Shown piece by piece: positions 1-8,583 of a DNA stretch of 64,000 bases. The position numbers and the translations under genes were made by a program. The notes under the pieces were generated by a model. The model did no database searches and was not told the origin of the DNA. It was given only the letters and a program-made list of their open reading frames with translations. Numbering within the stretch: the first letter of the stretch is position 1; every line of letters begins with the position of its first letter. Source of the DNA: Chryseobacterium gallinarum (lineage in GTDB: Bacteria; Bacteroidota; Bacteroidia; Flavobacteriales; Weeksellaceae); the NCBI RefSeq assembly GCF_001021975.1, contig NZ_CP009928.1:1798001-1862000 (forward strand), written 5' to 3'.

Positions 1-254
1 TAAGAGGTCTTTCTTTTGTTGAATAAGGCTTCTCCTTGTACATACAGCCTGCCAATATCCATTCTGGTCATTACGCCCGCCTGATAGCCGAAGCCGTATT
101 TCCCTTCCAATAAAGAAGATTCCGTTGAGGTTTTGGTAAAACTGGTTCCGCCCTTTACCCCGATATGAAAAGCGGGAGTCTGCTGAGCTTGAATATCTAC
201 CGAACAAGTAATGCATAGTAATAAGGCACTTAATGACAGAAAATGTTGTTTCAT
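1..254 (-). CDS. outer-membrane beta-barrel protein, N-terminal part (cut by window)
   Basis: The reading frame starts at ATG 254 on the minus strand and runs off the window at base 1, giving 84 residues. A Sec signal peptide is visible (MKQHFLSLSALLLCITCSVD, cut near IQAQQ). It is followed by FHIGVKGGTSFTK and FGYQAGVMTRMDIGRLYVQG, alternating strands typical of the PorT-like/outer-membrane beta-barrel domain of Bacteroidetes. No enzymatic role can be read from the fragment. It is probably an 8-10 strand barrel of about 200 residues. Family assignment is inference from strand pattern and signal peptide only. Confidence 0.7.
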   Translation of the reverse strand, partial: MKQHFLSLSALLLCITCSVDIQAQQTPAFHIGVKGGTSFTKTSTESSLLEGKYGFGYQAGVMTRMDIGRLYVQGEALFNKRKTS

Positions 255-364
255 AAACTGATAATTGTTAAAAATTTGATGCAAAACAACGGATCAGGAA
301 AGGGAGATGAAATTTTATTTGATGAAAGGTAAGAATACGTTGACAAAACTCTGTTTCCGGCTGA

Positions 365-397
365 AAATAAAAATCGGAAGTTGTAATAACTTCCGAT
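365..397 (-). terminator. rho-independent terminator of the bacteriocin-like gene
   Basis: Inverted repeat ATCGGAAGTT (373-382) and AACTTCCGAT (388-397) with a 5-base loop. Read on the minus strand the stem is followed by TTTTTATTTTC. It lies about 10 bases after the stop of the 407-658 gene. Confidence 0.8.
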
Positions 398-406
398 AAA
401 TAAATA

Positions 407-658
407 TTAATAAGGTTCTTCTACACAAATGGTTGGTGGTATACAGGTGTTACCGCCACCACCGGGATTGCCTCCTCCTCCAACAGCAATGCATTGTCCC
501 GGGCTTCCATCATCGTACATCTCACAAGCTTTTCCCCAGGCGCACTGGCAGTCACTTTGGCAATTATAGGAATCTCCTCCCATGTGACAATTATCTCCTA
601 TTCCGTTTCCATGAATGGTTTGTAACTCTTGTCTGGTTAGTTTTTTCATTTTTCTCAT
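407..658 (-). CDS. bacteriocin-like Cys-rich peptide with GG-type leader
   Basis: An 83-residue product, or 80 if the inner Met at 649 is used. The N-terminus MKKLTRQELQTIHGNG has the K-K-L-x-R-x-x-L-x-x-I-x-G-x-G pattern of the leader-like segment in Chryseobacterium 'bacteriocin-like' proteins, where the last Gly pair would be a C39-peptidase cut site. The rest has eight Cys, a glycine stretch (GGGGNPGGGG) and the tail CIPPTICVEEPY. No modifying enzyme, peptidase or transporter gene lies beside it. The gene is monocistronic with its own terminator. Function is unknown; family naming follows the leader pattern. It could be a secreted disulfide-rich peptide rather than an antimicrobial. Confidence 0.72.
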   Translation of the reverse strand: MRKMKKLTRQELQTIHGNGIGDNCHMGGDSYNCQSDCQCAWGKACEMYDDGSPGQCIAVGGGGNPGGGGNTCIPPTICVEEPY

Positions 659-902
659 AGTAATCTGATGTTAAAAATTAATAGTTTTGTTTGTATATCA
701 TTGTAAATATAATAAAAAACCAGTTCATTATATTTTTAATCATCTGGATCTTAGAGTGATATGTTTTTGAATTAAAAAAAGTGTAAACGCTCTAAGTTAT
801 TTATCTCTCGCTGATTGAACTGATTGTACAGATTTCTCTACAAACATCTGCGTATAACCATATTTCACCTTCTCACTTTTGCAGAATAAAATGATAGATG
901 TC

Positions 903-938
903 TAAAAAAAATGCTGCCTCATTTTTTGAAGCAGCATT
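903..938 (-). terminator. rho-independent terminator downstream of the 943-1512 gene
   Basis: AATGCTGC and GCAGCATT form a stem around a loop rich in T. On the minus strand it is followed by a run of T (bases 903-909 are A on the plus strand). It directly follows the stop codon at 943. Confidence 0.85.
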
Positions 939-942
939 GTAT

Positions 943-1512
943 TTATTTTTTAAATGTTAAAACCAAAGGAAGGGATACAGTAGAAGATACCGGTTTTCCG
1001 TTGCTTTCTGCGGGTTTCCATTTGCCCTGGTTTTTAATGCGGTAAAAAGCTGCTTCAATAAAGGCATTTATATCTTCGTTATTTCCTTTTACATTGGCAT
1101 CAAGGGCATTTCCTTTAGAGTCAACCACAAAAGTCATTGTTGCTTTGTAAGAATCCGAAGAAAAATTTAAAAAAGCAAGATCCACTGCTTCATATAAAAG
1201 TTTTTGGAAAGAGGTCTTACCTTTATCATATTCAGCTTCTTTAGTGATTTTTGATTTTGTTGGAGGATCTAATGCAATTAGTTTCTTCTCTTCAGCAGAA
1301 ACTTTATCCAGTGCGTTTTTATACGCTGATATTTTCTCTTCTGTCAAAAGCCACTCCTTCTTAGTTCTTAGATCATTAGGCTTAGGATATTTGTTATATA
1401 AAGCCTTTATCTTTCTGTCATAGCGGGAATCTGCCCTCTGAAATTCAGAAACCTGGGCATAGCCGAACACAAAAGTAATAATGAATGCTAATGCTAAGAG
1501 CTTTTTAATCAT
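943..1512 (-). CDS. secreted protein with TonB C-terminal-like domain
   Basis: 189 residues. A signal peptide (MIKKLLALAFIITFVFGYAQ) is followed by a charged helical middle (residues 25-105) and a C-terminal stretch (about 115-189) reading TMTFVVDSKGNALDANVKG, then WKPAESNGKPVSSTVSLPL. The latter resembles the TonB C-terminal fold (V-x-x-x-G-x-V ... W-x-P-A ... G-x-P-V). It has no N-terminal anchor or Pro-rich linker, so it is not a classical TonB. It starts 4 bases after pepT stops and is likely co-transcribed with it. Role unknown; perhaps a periplasmic protein using the TonB-C fold for binding. Confidence 0.65.
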   Translation of the reverse strand: MIKKLLALAFIITFVFGYAQVSEFQRADSRYDRKIKALYNKYPKPNDLRTKKEWLLTEEKISAYKNALDKVSAEEKKLIALDPPTKSKITKEAEYDKGKTSFQKLLYEAVDLAFLNFSSDSYKATMTFVVDSKGNALDANVKGNNEDINAFIEAAFYRIKNQGKWKPAESNGKPVSSTVSLPLVLTFKK

Positions 1513-1516
1513 TGTA

Positions 1517-2764
1517 TTAAGCTTTTACGATGTTAATAATAACTTCAGTTGCTTTCTCCATACTTTCTAAAGCAACATATTCGTACGGTCCGTGGAAGTT
1601 GATGCCTCCCGCGAAGATATTAGGACATGGAAGGCCCATATAAGATAGTTGTGCCCCATCCGTTCCTCCTCTGATCGCTTTGATCTTAGGCTCAATACCA
1701 GCTTCTTTCATCGCTTTGGCTGCAAGGTCTACAATATGCATTTTACCTTCAAACTGCTGTTTCATGTTTCTGTATTGTTCCTTGATTTCTACTTCTGCCG
1801 TTCCTTCACCATGCTTTTGATTGAATTCAGCTACTTTTGCTTCAAGGAATTTCTTTCTTGCCTCAAATTTATCAGCGTCATGGTCACGGATGATGTATTG
1901 AAGTTTAGCTTCAGAAATATCAGCAGTAATATCCATTAAATGGTAGAATCCTTCAAAACCTTTTGTCGTTGCAGGAGTTTCATTAGCAGGTAGCATCTGG
2001 GCAAATTCAGCTGCTAAAAGCGCAGCATTGATCATTTTCCCATAGGCATAACCCGGGTGTACACTTAATCCGTGAATTTTAACTACCGCTCCGGCAGCAT
2101 TGAAGTTTTCATATTCCAATTCTCCAACTTCTCCGCCATCCATGGTGTAAGCCCACTCAGCCCCGAATTTTGCAACATCAAACTTGTGAGCTCCTCTTCC
2201 GATCTCTTCATCCGGAGTAAATCCTACAGCAATTCTGCCATGTTTGATTTCCGGGTGGGCAATAAGATACTCTGCAGCCGTTACAATTTCCGCGCATCCG
2301 GCTTTATCGTCAGCACCAAGAAGAGTGGTTCCATCCGTGGTAATCAGGGTCTGGCCGATATATTTTTTTAAGCTTTCAAATTTTGAAGGAGACAAAGTAA
2401 ATCCTGTAGTCTGATTTAGAAGAAGATCATTTCCGTCATAGTTTTCCCACACCTGTGGTCTTACATTTTCACCACTGAAGTCAGGGGATGTATCATAATG
2501 CGAAATAAATCCAATCGTAGGCCTGTCATCATTTTCAAGGTTAGAAGGAACATATCCCATAATATAACCGTTATCATCAATTGAAACATCTTCCAAACCT
2601 ATTGTCTTCAGTTCTTCAGTAATGTAATTTGCGATGTCCCATTGTCTTGAAGTGGAGGGAGTATTTTCGCTTTCAGCATCACTGGTTGAATATATTTTTA
2701 CATAACTAAGAAAACGATTCAGTAATTTCTCTTTCCACAATTGATTAAATTCTATTGTACTCAT
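1517..2764 (-). CDS. pepT: peptidase T (tripeptide aminopeptidase)
   Basis: 415 residues, close to the usual ~410 of PepT, a cytosolic di-zinc M20B peptidase that removes the N-terminal residue of tripeptides. Visible motifs: GFISHYDTSPDFSG (first metal His and catalytic Asp), TTLLGADDKAG (bridging Asp), and FTPDEEIGRGAHKFD (catalytic Glu and metal Glu), followed by YTMDGGEVGELEYENFNAA, which is diagnostic of PepT rather than other M20 enzymes. The C-terminal motif RGGTDGAQLSYMGLPCPNIFAGG includes the last metal-ligand region. It is probably the first gene of a two-gene unit with the TonB-C-like protein. Assignment is firm. Confidence 0.96.
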   Translation of the reverse strand: MSTIEFNQLWKEKLLNRFLSYVKIYSTSDAESENTPSTSRQWDIANYITEELKTIGLEDVSIDDNGYIMGYVPSNLENDDRPTIGFISHYDTSPDFSGENVRPQVWENYDGNDLLLNQTTGFTLSPSKFESLKKYIGQTLITTDGTTLLGADDKAGCAEIVTAAEYLIAHPEIKHGRIAVGFTPDEEIGRGAHKFDVAKFGAEWAYTMDGGEVGELEYENFNAAGAVVKIHGLSVHPGYAYGKMINAALLAAEFAQMLPANETPATTKGFEGFYHLMDITADISEAKLQYIIRDHDADKFEARKKFLEAKVAEFNQKHGEGTAEVEIKEQYRNMKQQFEGKMHIVDLAAKAMKEAGIEPKIKAIRGGTDGAQLSYMGLPCPNIFAGGINFHGPYEYVALESMEKATEVIINIVKA

Positions 2765-2920
2765 CAGATATCTTAAATTTGAACAAATATACGATGTATA
2801 TTGTTCAGATTTTATTTTTATGGCATCTTTCTGATAATACGTTTACTTAGAACGAATCAATGAAATGGTGAATAAAACTTTGATTTTAACTTATGGGTTC
2901 TTTTTAAAACATAATGCTTT

Positions 2921-3093
2921 TAATTTTAACCGCAGATTTCACAGATTTGCACAGATGTTTATGTGTAGTTTAATCATACGGATAAAGCAGGTAGCAAAAA
3001 AATCTTGATTTTTAAACTTATGTGGACTTCTTAGCGCTATGTTTTTCACTTTAAAAAGCTAAAGTGTTCAAAACTTTTGTGACTTTGTGGTTT
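2921..3093. repeat. intergenic repeat R1, copy A
   Basis: A ~175-bp unit beginning with TTTTAACCGCAGATTTCACA and ending near AAAGTGTTCAAAACTTTTGT then TTTGTGGTTT. It is followed directly by copy B. Partial similarity to the unit's second half also precedes it (about 2873-2920). No ORF or transposase is inside. Related copies lie at 40203-40550, with degraded parts at 11180-11275 and 13080-13208. Confidence 0.8.
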
Positions 3094-3270
3094 AATTTTA
3101 ACCGTAGATCTCACAGGTTTGCATAGATGTTTACGTGGTAGTTTAATCATGCAGGTAAAGCAGATTGTAATAAAATCTTTGATTTTAACTTGTGTGAACT
3201 TCTTAGCGTTATGCTTTTAACTTTAAAAAACTAAAGTGTTCAAAAATTTTTACTGCATTTTGTGGTTTTA
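3094..3270. repeat. intergenic repeat R1, copy B (tandem with copy A)
   Basis: Starts TTTTAACCGTAGATCTCACA and shares the internal blocks AGTTTAATCAT, AACTTCTTAGCG and CTAAAGTGTTCAAAA with copy A. Together the two copies fill most of the ~600-bp gap between pepT and the Rrf2 regulator, which has no gene. Confidence 0.8.
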
Positions 3271-3364
3271 ACTTTACTATGACTCTCTTATGTTTTATCT
3301 TTTTTAAACTGATGTTTAACCCATATTTCGCCAATCGGATAAATTGTTATAACTTGCATGGATT

Positions 3365-3775
3365 ATGATGTCCAAACGCTGCAAATATGCTCTAAAAGCA
3401 ATGGTAAGGCTGGCAAGAAACTACAATCAGGGGTTTTTGCCCACTGCTGTTATTGCTCAGGATGAAAATATACCCAGAAAGTTTTTGGAACAGATTCTTT
3501 TGGAACTGAAAAGGGCAAAGTTGGTCAATAGTAAACAGGGAACAGCTGGAGGGTATTACCTTCTTAAGTCCCCGGATGAGGTCTCATTAGCAGATATTTA
3601 CCGGATTTTTGAAGGTCCTATCGCTCTGACTCCGTGCGTATCTTTAAATTTTTATGAACCTTGTGACGACTGTGTCGATGAGGCAGTATGTTATCTTAGA
3701 AAAGAATTAATTATTGTTCGTGAAAAAACCAGGAAAAGCATGATGGAAGCTACTCTTACATCATTTCTGAAATAA
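3365..3775 (+). CDS. Rrf2-family transcriptional regulator, likely of sulfur assimilation
   Basis: 136 residues (starts MM; either Met possible). The N-terminal winged helix-turn-helix, MSKRCKYALKAMVRLA ... IPRKFLEQILLELKRAKLV ... GTAGGYYLLKSPDEVSLADIYRIFEGP, is classic Rrf2 (the IscR, NsrR, CymR family). After it lies TPCVSLNFYEPCDDCVDEAVC, four Cys that could bind a metal or Fe-S cluster, though spacing differs from IscR. It sits 90 bases before cysH, whose promoter overlaps a palindrome suited to a dimeric regulator. By analogy with CymR it probably senses cysteine or sulfide status. The function is inferred; the family is certain. Confidence 0.9.
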   Translation: MMSKRCKYALKAMVRLARNYNQGFLPTAVIAQDENIPRKFLEQILLELKRAKLVNSKQGTAGGYYLLKSPDEVSLADIYRIFEGPIALTPCVSLNFYEPCDDCVDEAVCYLRKELIIVREKTRKSMMEATLTSFLK

Positions 3776-3798
3776 AATCAAAATTTTTTTAATGTTAT

Positions 3799-3819
3799 AT
3801 TCTACTAATTTGGTAGGAT
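3799..3819. promoter_or_regulatory. palindromic operator in front of cysH, candidate Rrf2 site
   Basis: Half sites ATTCTAC (3799-3805) and GTAGGAT (3813-3819) form a 21-bp imperfect palindrome with an AT-rich centre. It overlaps the putative -33 box of the cysH promoter, so binding would repress. The shape resembles Rrf2-family operators; assignment to the upstream regulator is inference. Confidence 0.6.
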
Positions 3820-3842
3820 ATATAGAATTTTATATATATTTG
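3809..3842 (+). promoter_or_regulatory. Bacteroidetes-type promoter of the cys operon
   Basis: A TTTG -33 box (3809-3812) and a -7 box TATATTTG (3835-3842, matching TAnnTTTG) with a 22-base spacer, just ahead of the cysH ATG at 3865. The short leader leaves no room for a riboswitch. Confidence 0.55.
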
Positions 3843-3864
3843 CATCAGTTAAAATCAATTGCAA

Positions 3865-4578
3865 ATGGAAAATCATCTGAAAATAGAATTCAAAAAACTA
3901 CTGGAACTGGCTTCAGAAGAGGAGATTAAGGTGGATTTTTTGAAAAAGCTATCAGAATTGTTTCCTGGAGAGGTGATCTTTTCTACCAGTTTCAGTTATG
4001 AAGATCAGGTAGTGACTCATTTGATAAAAGACCTTGATATTGATATTTTCACATTGGATACGGGAAGGCTTTTTGAGCAGACGTATGAAACATGGACGGC
4101 TTCAAGAGCTTTTTTCAAAAAAAATATCAAGGCCTATTATCCGGATCCGGAAGCTTTACAAATATTTGTATCAGAAAACGGCCCGGATTCATTTTATCAA
4201 TCAGTAGATCAAAGAAAGGCTTGCTGTAATATCCGTAAAGTTCAGCCTTTAAAACAGGCACTTAAAGGATACAAAGTATGGATCACCGGTTTAAGATCTG
4301 AACATTCCGTAGGAAGGAAACAAATGCCTCAGCTGGAATGGGATGCGGATCATCAGATCATCAAATTCCATCCGCTTTTGAACTGGACAACAAAACAGGT
4401 AGAAGACTATGTTCAGTCTCATCATCTGCCTTACAACTATCTGCATAAAAAAGGATTTGTAAGTATTGGCTGTGCGCCCTGCACAAGAGCTATAAAAGAA
4501 GGAGAAGACTTTAGAGCCGGCCGCTGGTGGTGGGAAGATGCTGATAAAAAAGAATGCGGTTTACATATTCATCAATAA
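3865..4578 (+). CDS. cysH: assimilatory adenylyl-sulfate (APS) reductase
   Basis: 237 residues from ATG 3865; an in-frame TTG at 3859 is less likely. It reduces APS (or PAPS) to sulfite with thioredoxin. Motifs: FSTSFSYEDQVVTHLI (PP-loop-like nucleotide site), TLDTGRLFEQTYE, KACCNIRKVQPL, WITGLRSEHSVGRKQMP, and near the C-terminus IGCAPCTRAIKEGEDFRAGRWWW followed by ECGLHIHQ. The CC...CxxC pattern ligates a [4Fe-4S] cluster and points to APS rather than PAPS as substrate; the ECGLH Cys is the catalytic thiol. It is the first gene of the cys operon, followed by cysD after 9 bases. No cysC (APS kinase) is present, consistent with APS use. Confidence 0.95.
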   Translation: MENHLKIEFKKLLELASEEEIKVDFLKKLSELFPGEVIFSTSFSYEDQVVTHLIKDLDIDIFTLDTGRLFEQTYETWTASRAFFKKNIKAYYPDPEALQIFVSENGPDSFYQSVDQRKACCNIRKVQPLKQALKGYKVWITGLRSEHSVGRKQMPQLEWDADHQIIKFHPLLNWTTKQVEDYVQSHHLPYNYLHKKGFVSIGCAPCTRAIKEGEDFRAGRWWWEDADKKECGLHIHQ

Positions 4579-4587
4579 AAATATACT

Positions 4588-5496
4588 ATGTCACTATATC
4601 ATTTCAATTATTTAGACCAATTAGAATCTGAATCTATTTACATTTTAAGAGAAACTGCAGGGCAGTTTGAGCGTCCTGCACTCTTATTCAGTGGAGGAAA
4701 AGACAGTATTGTGCTGGCTCACCTGGCTTCAAAAGCATTTCCTTACGGAAAAATACCTTTCACTTTTGTTCATGTAGATACAGGACATAATTTCCCTGAA
4801 GTATTACATTTCAGAGATCAGCTTGTGGCACAAAAAGGAGTAGATCTGGTTGTCCGTAAAGTGGAAGACACAATAAAAGAAAGAAAGCTTACCGAACCTA
4901 AAGGTCGTTTTCCAAGCCGTAACTGGTTGCAGACGTTTACTTTACTTGATACTATTGAAGAATTTGAATTTGATGCCTGTATCGGTGGAGCACGTAGAGA
5001 TGAAGAAAAAGCCAGAGCTAAAGAAAGGATTTTTTCAGTGAGGGACGAATTTGGACAATGGGACCCTAAACTTCAACGCCCTGAGCTATGGAATATTTTC
5101 AACGGAAGAATCCATAAAGGTGAAAACGTAAGAGTTTTTCCGATCAGCAACTGGACGGAGCTGGATGTCTGGAATTACATCCGGAGAGAAAATATAGACC
5201 TTCCGTCTATTTATTTTTCGCATGAAAGAGAAGTAGTAGACCTTAACGGACAATGGATCGCCAACTCCGAATTTGCTTCTCTGGAAGAAAATGATATTGT
5301 AATTACAAAAAAAATACGCTACCGAACCGTAGGAGACATGACTTGTACAGCCGCGGTAGAATCTGAAGCCGCTACAGTAGACAGCGTCATTGAAGAAATA
5401 CTGGCTACCAGAATTTCCGAAAGAGGAGAGACCAGAATTGACGACAGGGTTACCGAAGCAGCAATGGAAGACCGTAAAAAAGGAGGCTATTTTTAA
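4588..5496 (+). CDS. cysD: sulfate adenylyltransferase subunit 2
   Basis: 302 residues, the usual CysD length. It is the catalytic ATP-sulfurylase subunit making APS from ATP and sulfate, driven by the CysN GTPase. The ATP pyrophosphatase motif LLFSGGKDSIVLAHLASKAF lies near residue 33, followed by FVHVDTGHNFPEV. CIGGARRDEEKARAKERIFS and the C-terminal RYRTVGDMTCTAAVES are CysD hallmarks. It lies between cysH and cysN in one operon. Confidence 0.97.
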   Translation: MSLYHFNYLDQLESESIYILRETAGQFERPALLFSGGKDSIVLAHLASKAFPYGKIPFTFVHVDTGHNFPEVLHFRDQLVAQKGVDLVVRKVEDTIKERKLTEPKGRFPSRNWLQTFTLLDTIEEFEFDACIGGARRDEEKARAKERIFSVRDEFGQWDPKLQRPELWNIFNGRIHKGENVRVFPISNWTELDVWNYIRRENIDLPSIYFSHEREVVDLNGQWIANSEFASLEENDIVITKKIRYRTVGDMTCTAAVESEAATVDSVIEEILATRISERGETRIDDRVTEAAMEDRKKGGYF

Positions 5497-5556
5497 TAAC
5501 TAATGAACATTCAATATGAGTCATTACTTATAACTAATCATTTATAATCAAAGAAC

Positions 5557-6795
5557 GTGGACATATTAAGATTTATAACAGCAGGAAGTGTGGATGACGG
5601 TAAAAGTACCCTCATCGGAAGACTGCTTTACGATAGCAAAAGTATCTTGCAGGATCAGCTGGAAGTACTTGAAAAACACTCTAAAAACAAAAATGAGGAC
5701 GGAGTAGACCTGGCTCTTCTAACAGACGGATTGCGTGCGGAAAGAGAACAGGGAATTACCATTGATGTTGCCTACAGGTATTTTTCAACGGCCAAAAGAA
5801 AGTTTATTATTGCTGATGCGCCGGGACATGTGCAGTATACCCGCAATATGGTCACCGGAGCTTCTAATTCAGATCTGATGGTCATTCTGATTGATGCCAG
5901 AAAAGGAGTCATTGAGCAAACGAGAAGACACTCAATCATCGCATCGCTTTTACAATTGAAAAAAGTGGTAGTAGCCATTAATAAAATGGATATGGTGGAT
6001 TATTCAAAAGAGATTTTTGAAAACATCAAAGCAGAATATTCTCATATTGCAGAAAGTCTTGGCCTGAAGGATGTAACTTATTTTCCAATCTCGGCATTTA
6101 ACGGAGACAATATTGTTTCTCTATCGTCCAATACAGATTGGTATAAAGGAAAACCCCTCCTTGAATATTTGGAAGAAGTAAATATTGACCAGGAGAAGAA
6201 TAAAGGAAACCGCTTTCAGGTTCAATATGTGATTCGTCCACAAACTGAAGAACTGCATGATTATAGAGGATATGCCGGACAGGTTTTAAGCGGAAGTTTT
6301 CAAAAAGGAGACCAGATTCACATTCTTCCGGCAGGTATTGCTACGAAAATATCTTCCATTGAAATCAATGGAGCCGAAGTAGAGCAAGCTTTTGAAGGGC
6401 AGCCTGTCATTATACGTGTAGAAAATGATATTGATATCAGCAGGGGAGATTTCTTTACCACTACGGAAGAGCTTCCTCAGGTAGAAAAAGAGTTGGAAGG
6501 ATTGTTGTGCTGGGTAGATGAAAAAGCGCTTCAGCCGGGTAATAAATATCTGATACAGCATCACAGCCGGTTATTGAAAGCAGTGGTCAAAGAAATCGAT
6601 TATAAAATTGATGTCAACACCCTGGAACATGAAGAAGTAAAAGGAGAGGTGAAGCTCAATGAGATTGCAAAAGTCAGAATCAGGACGGCACAGCCGTTGG
6701 TGTTTGATGATTTTATCAGCAACAAAACAACCGGATCTGCAATTTTGGTGGATGAAACGTCCAATGCCACTGTTGCAGCCATAATAATTCAGTAA
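5557..6795 (+). CDS. cysN: sulfate adenylyltransferase subunit 1 (GTPase)
   Basis: 412 residues from a GTG start at 5557, chosen because family members begin at this DILRFITAGSVDDGKST. EF-Tu-like GTPase coupled to CysD. G1 GSVDDGKST is at residues ~9-17, G2 region REQGITIDVAYRYF, G3 DAPGH, G4 NKMD, followed by beta-barrel domains. There is no CysC fusion, which some bacteria have at the C-terminus. It ends one base before the cysE start (TAA then ATG), suggesting translational coupling. Confidence 0.96.
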   Translation: MDILRFITAGSVDDGKSTLIGRLLYDSKSILQDQLEVLEKHSKNKNEDGVDLALLTDGLRAEREQGITIDVAYRYFSTAKRKFIIADAPGHVQYTRNMVTGASNSDLMVILIDARKGVIEQTRRHSIIASLLQLKKVVVAINKMDMVDYSKEIFENIKAEYSHIAESLGLKDVTYFPISAFNGDNIVSLSSNTDWYKGKPLLEYLEEVNIDQEKNKGNRFQVQYVIRPQTEELHDYRGYAGQVLSGSFQKGDQIHILPAGIATKISSIEINGAEVEQAFEGQPVIIRVENDIDISRGDFFTTTEELPQVEKELEGLLCWVDEKALQPGNKYLIQHHSRLLKAVVKEIDYKIDVNTLEHEEVKGEVKLNEIAKVRIRTAQPLVFDDFISNKTTGSAILVDETSNATVAAIIIQ

Positions 6796-7629
6796 ATGCC
6801 TGTTTCATTAGATTTTATCGGAAATATTCTTCAAAATAAAAAGCTGGGTTCTCATGGTTTTTTTGATAAAACCAAGATGGAAACTTTTGTGACGGGATTA
6901 TACAATACGCTGTTTCTTCCACAGCATATTGATACTGAAGAACAGTTGCAGCAGGATTTTGAGAAATTGAATAAAGCGCTTTTTGAACTTATTTTAAGTG
7001 GAGTTAATCATGATGAAAGTTGGGCTAAAAAGCAAACAGAAGTTTTTTTTGATGAATTGTCCAACATTTACCATACGCTCATTTTAGATGCCGGATCCAT
7101 TCTGGAATTTGATCCTGCGACAGAATCTCTGGAAGAAATACTTCTTTCTTATCCCGGTTTTTTTGCAACCTATGTGTACAGGATTTCTCACCAGCTCTGG
7201 ATGCAGGAAGTGAATACATTGCCGCGTGTTATTTCAGAATATGGCCATAGCAAAACAGGTGTGGATATTCATCCGGGAGCTGAAATCGGAAAACATTTTT
7301 TCATCGATCATGGAACCGGTATTGTCATCGGAGAAACAACGGTAATCGGAGATCATGTTAAAATTTATCAGGGAGTTACTCTGGGAGCATTGAATGTTTC
7401 CAAAGAATTTGCCAACCAAAAAAGACATCCCAATATTGAAGATAATGTCATCATTTATTCCGGGGCAACTATTTTAGGAGGAAATACTACAGTAGGAAAA
7501 GACAGTATTATTGGAGGAAATGTTTGGATCACCCAAAATGTACCGGCTAATTCCCTGGTCTACAACAAAAGCGAAATAAAAATAAAGGATAACGGGCCCC
7601 TTCCCGAATCTTTAACATTTGTAATATAA
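6796..7629 (+). CDS. cysE: serine O-acetyltransferase
   Basis: 277 residues. It makes O-acetylserine from serine and acetyl-CoA, the acceptor used by CysK. An N-terminal helical SATase domain (1-150) is followed by left-handed beta-helix hexapeptide repeats: GVDIHPGAEIGKHFFIDHGTGIVIGE, with the active-site D-H pair in FIDHGTG, then GVTLGAL and IIYSGATILGGNTTVGKDSIIGGNVWI. The N-terminal extension is longer than in E. coli CysE and like the EpsC-type plant and Bacteroidetes forms. It abuts cysN and is followed by cysK after 23 bases. Confidence 0.93.
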   Translation: MPVSLDFIGNILQNKKLGSHGFFDKTKMETFVTGLYNTLFLPQHIDTEEQLQQDFEKLNKALFELILSGVNHDESWAKKQTEVFFDELSNIYHTLILDAGSILEFDPATESLEEILLSYPGFFATYVYRISHQLWMQEVNTLPRVISEYGHSKTGVDIHPGAEIGKHFFIDHGTGIVIGETTVIGDHVKIYQGVTLGALNVSKEFANQKRHPNIEDNVIIYSGATILGGNTTVGKDSIIGGNVWITQNVPANSLVYNKSEIKIKDNGPLPESLTFVI

Positions 7630-7652
7630 AAAATAACATAAATTGAATAGAT

Positions 7653-8564
7653 ATGAAGTTCCAAAACACATTAGAAGCGATCGGAAATACACCGGTAGTC
7701 AGAATCAACAAACTTTTCGGAGCCGATCATGAAGTCTGGATTAAACTGGAAAAAAACAATCCCGGAGGAAGTATCAAGGATAGAATTGCTTTGGCGATGA
7801 TTGAAGATGCAGAATCGAAAGGCCTGTTAAATAAGGATAGTGTCATTATAGAACCTACCAGCGGAAATACAGGAATAGGACTGGCATTGGTAGCTGCCGT
7901 AAAAAACTATAAGCTGATTCTGGTGATGCCTGAAAGTATGAGCCTTGAGCGCCGTAAAATTATGGAATCATACGGAGCAGAATTTGTGTTAACACCCAGA
8001 GAAAAAGGGATGAAAGGGGCAATTGAAAAAGCAGAAGAACTGTCAAAAGAAACTCCCAATTCATGGATTCCGAGACAATTTGACAACCCGGCTAATGTAA
8101 AAGCTCATACAGAAACTACTGCTCAGGAAATTTTGAAAGATTTTCCTGAAGGATTAGATTACGTGATCACAGGAGTAGGAACGGGCGGACATATCACCGG
8201 AATCGCAAAAGTTTTGAAAGAAAAACTTCCCAATATTAAAGTAATTGCTGTAGAACCTGAATTATCTCCGGTATTGAGTGGGGGAGTTCCGGCACCACAT
8301 CCTTTACAAGGTTTGGGAGCAGGATTTGTTCCTTCCATATTAGACACTGATATTCTGGATGGCATCATTAAAGTGGGAAAAGAAGAAGCTTTCACCTATA
8401 CTCAGAATGCCGCTAAAAAAGAAGGCCTTTTTGTAGGAATTTCTACAGGAGCAGCTCTTGCTGCGGTAGCTCAAAAACTTCCGGAAATTCCTTCCGGCTC
8501 TAAAATACTGACGATCAACTACGACACAGGTGAAAGATACCTGTCTGTCGAAGGACTTTTCTAA
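7653..8564 (+). CDS. cysK: cysteine synthase (O-acetylserine sulfhydrylase)
   Basis: 303 residues, a PLP fold-type II enzyme joining sulfide with O-acetylserine. The PLP lysine lies in [17 protein letters not shown] (near residue 42). The substrate loop [14 protein letters not shown] and the phosphate-binding [10 protein letters not shown] are intact. Chain length and sequence fit CysK/CysM of Bacteroidetes. Downstream cobA starts 20 bases later, so the operon continues. Confidence 0.95.
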   Translation: MKFQNTLEAIGNTPVVRINKLFGADHEVWIKLEKNNPGGSIKDRIALAMIEDAESKGLLNKDSVIIEPTSGNTGIGLALVAAVKNYKLILVMPESMSLERRKIMESYGAEFVLTPREKGMKGAIEKAEELSKETPNSWIPRQFDNPANVKAHTETTAQEILKDFPEGLDYVITGVGTGGHITGIAKVLKEKLPNIKVIAVEPELSPVLSGGVPAPHPLQGLGAGFVPSILDTDILDGIIKVGKEEAFTYTQNAAKKEGLFVGISTGAALAAVAQKLPEIPSGSKILTINYDTGERYLSVEGLF

Positions 8565-8583
8565 CCCCATTTAATTCCATACC

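Noticed and set aside
433..660. Plus-strand frame opposite the bacteriocin-like gene
   Set aside because: It is the antisense of a gene with leader motif and terminator; its sequence has no recognisable feature.
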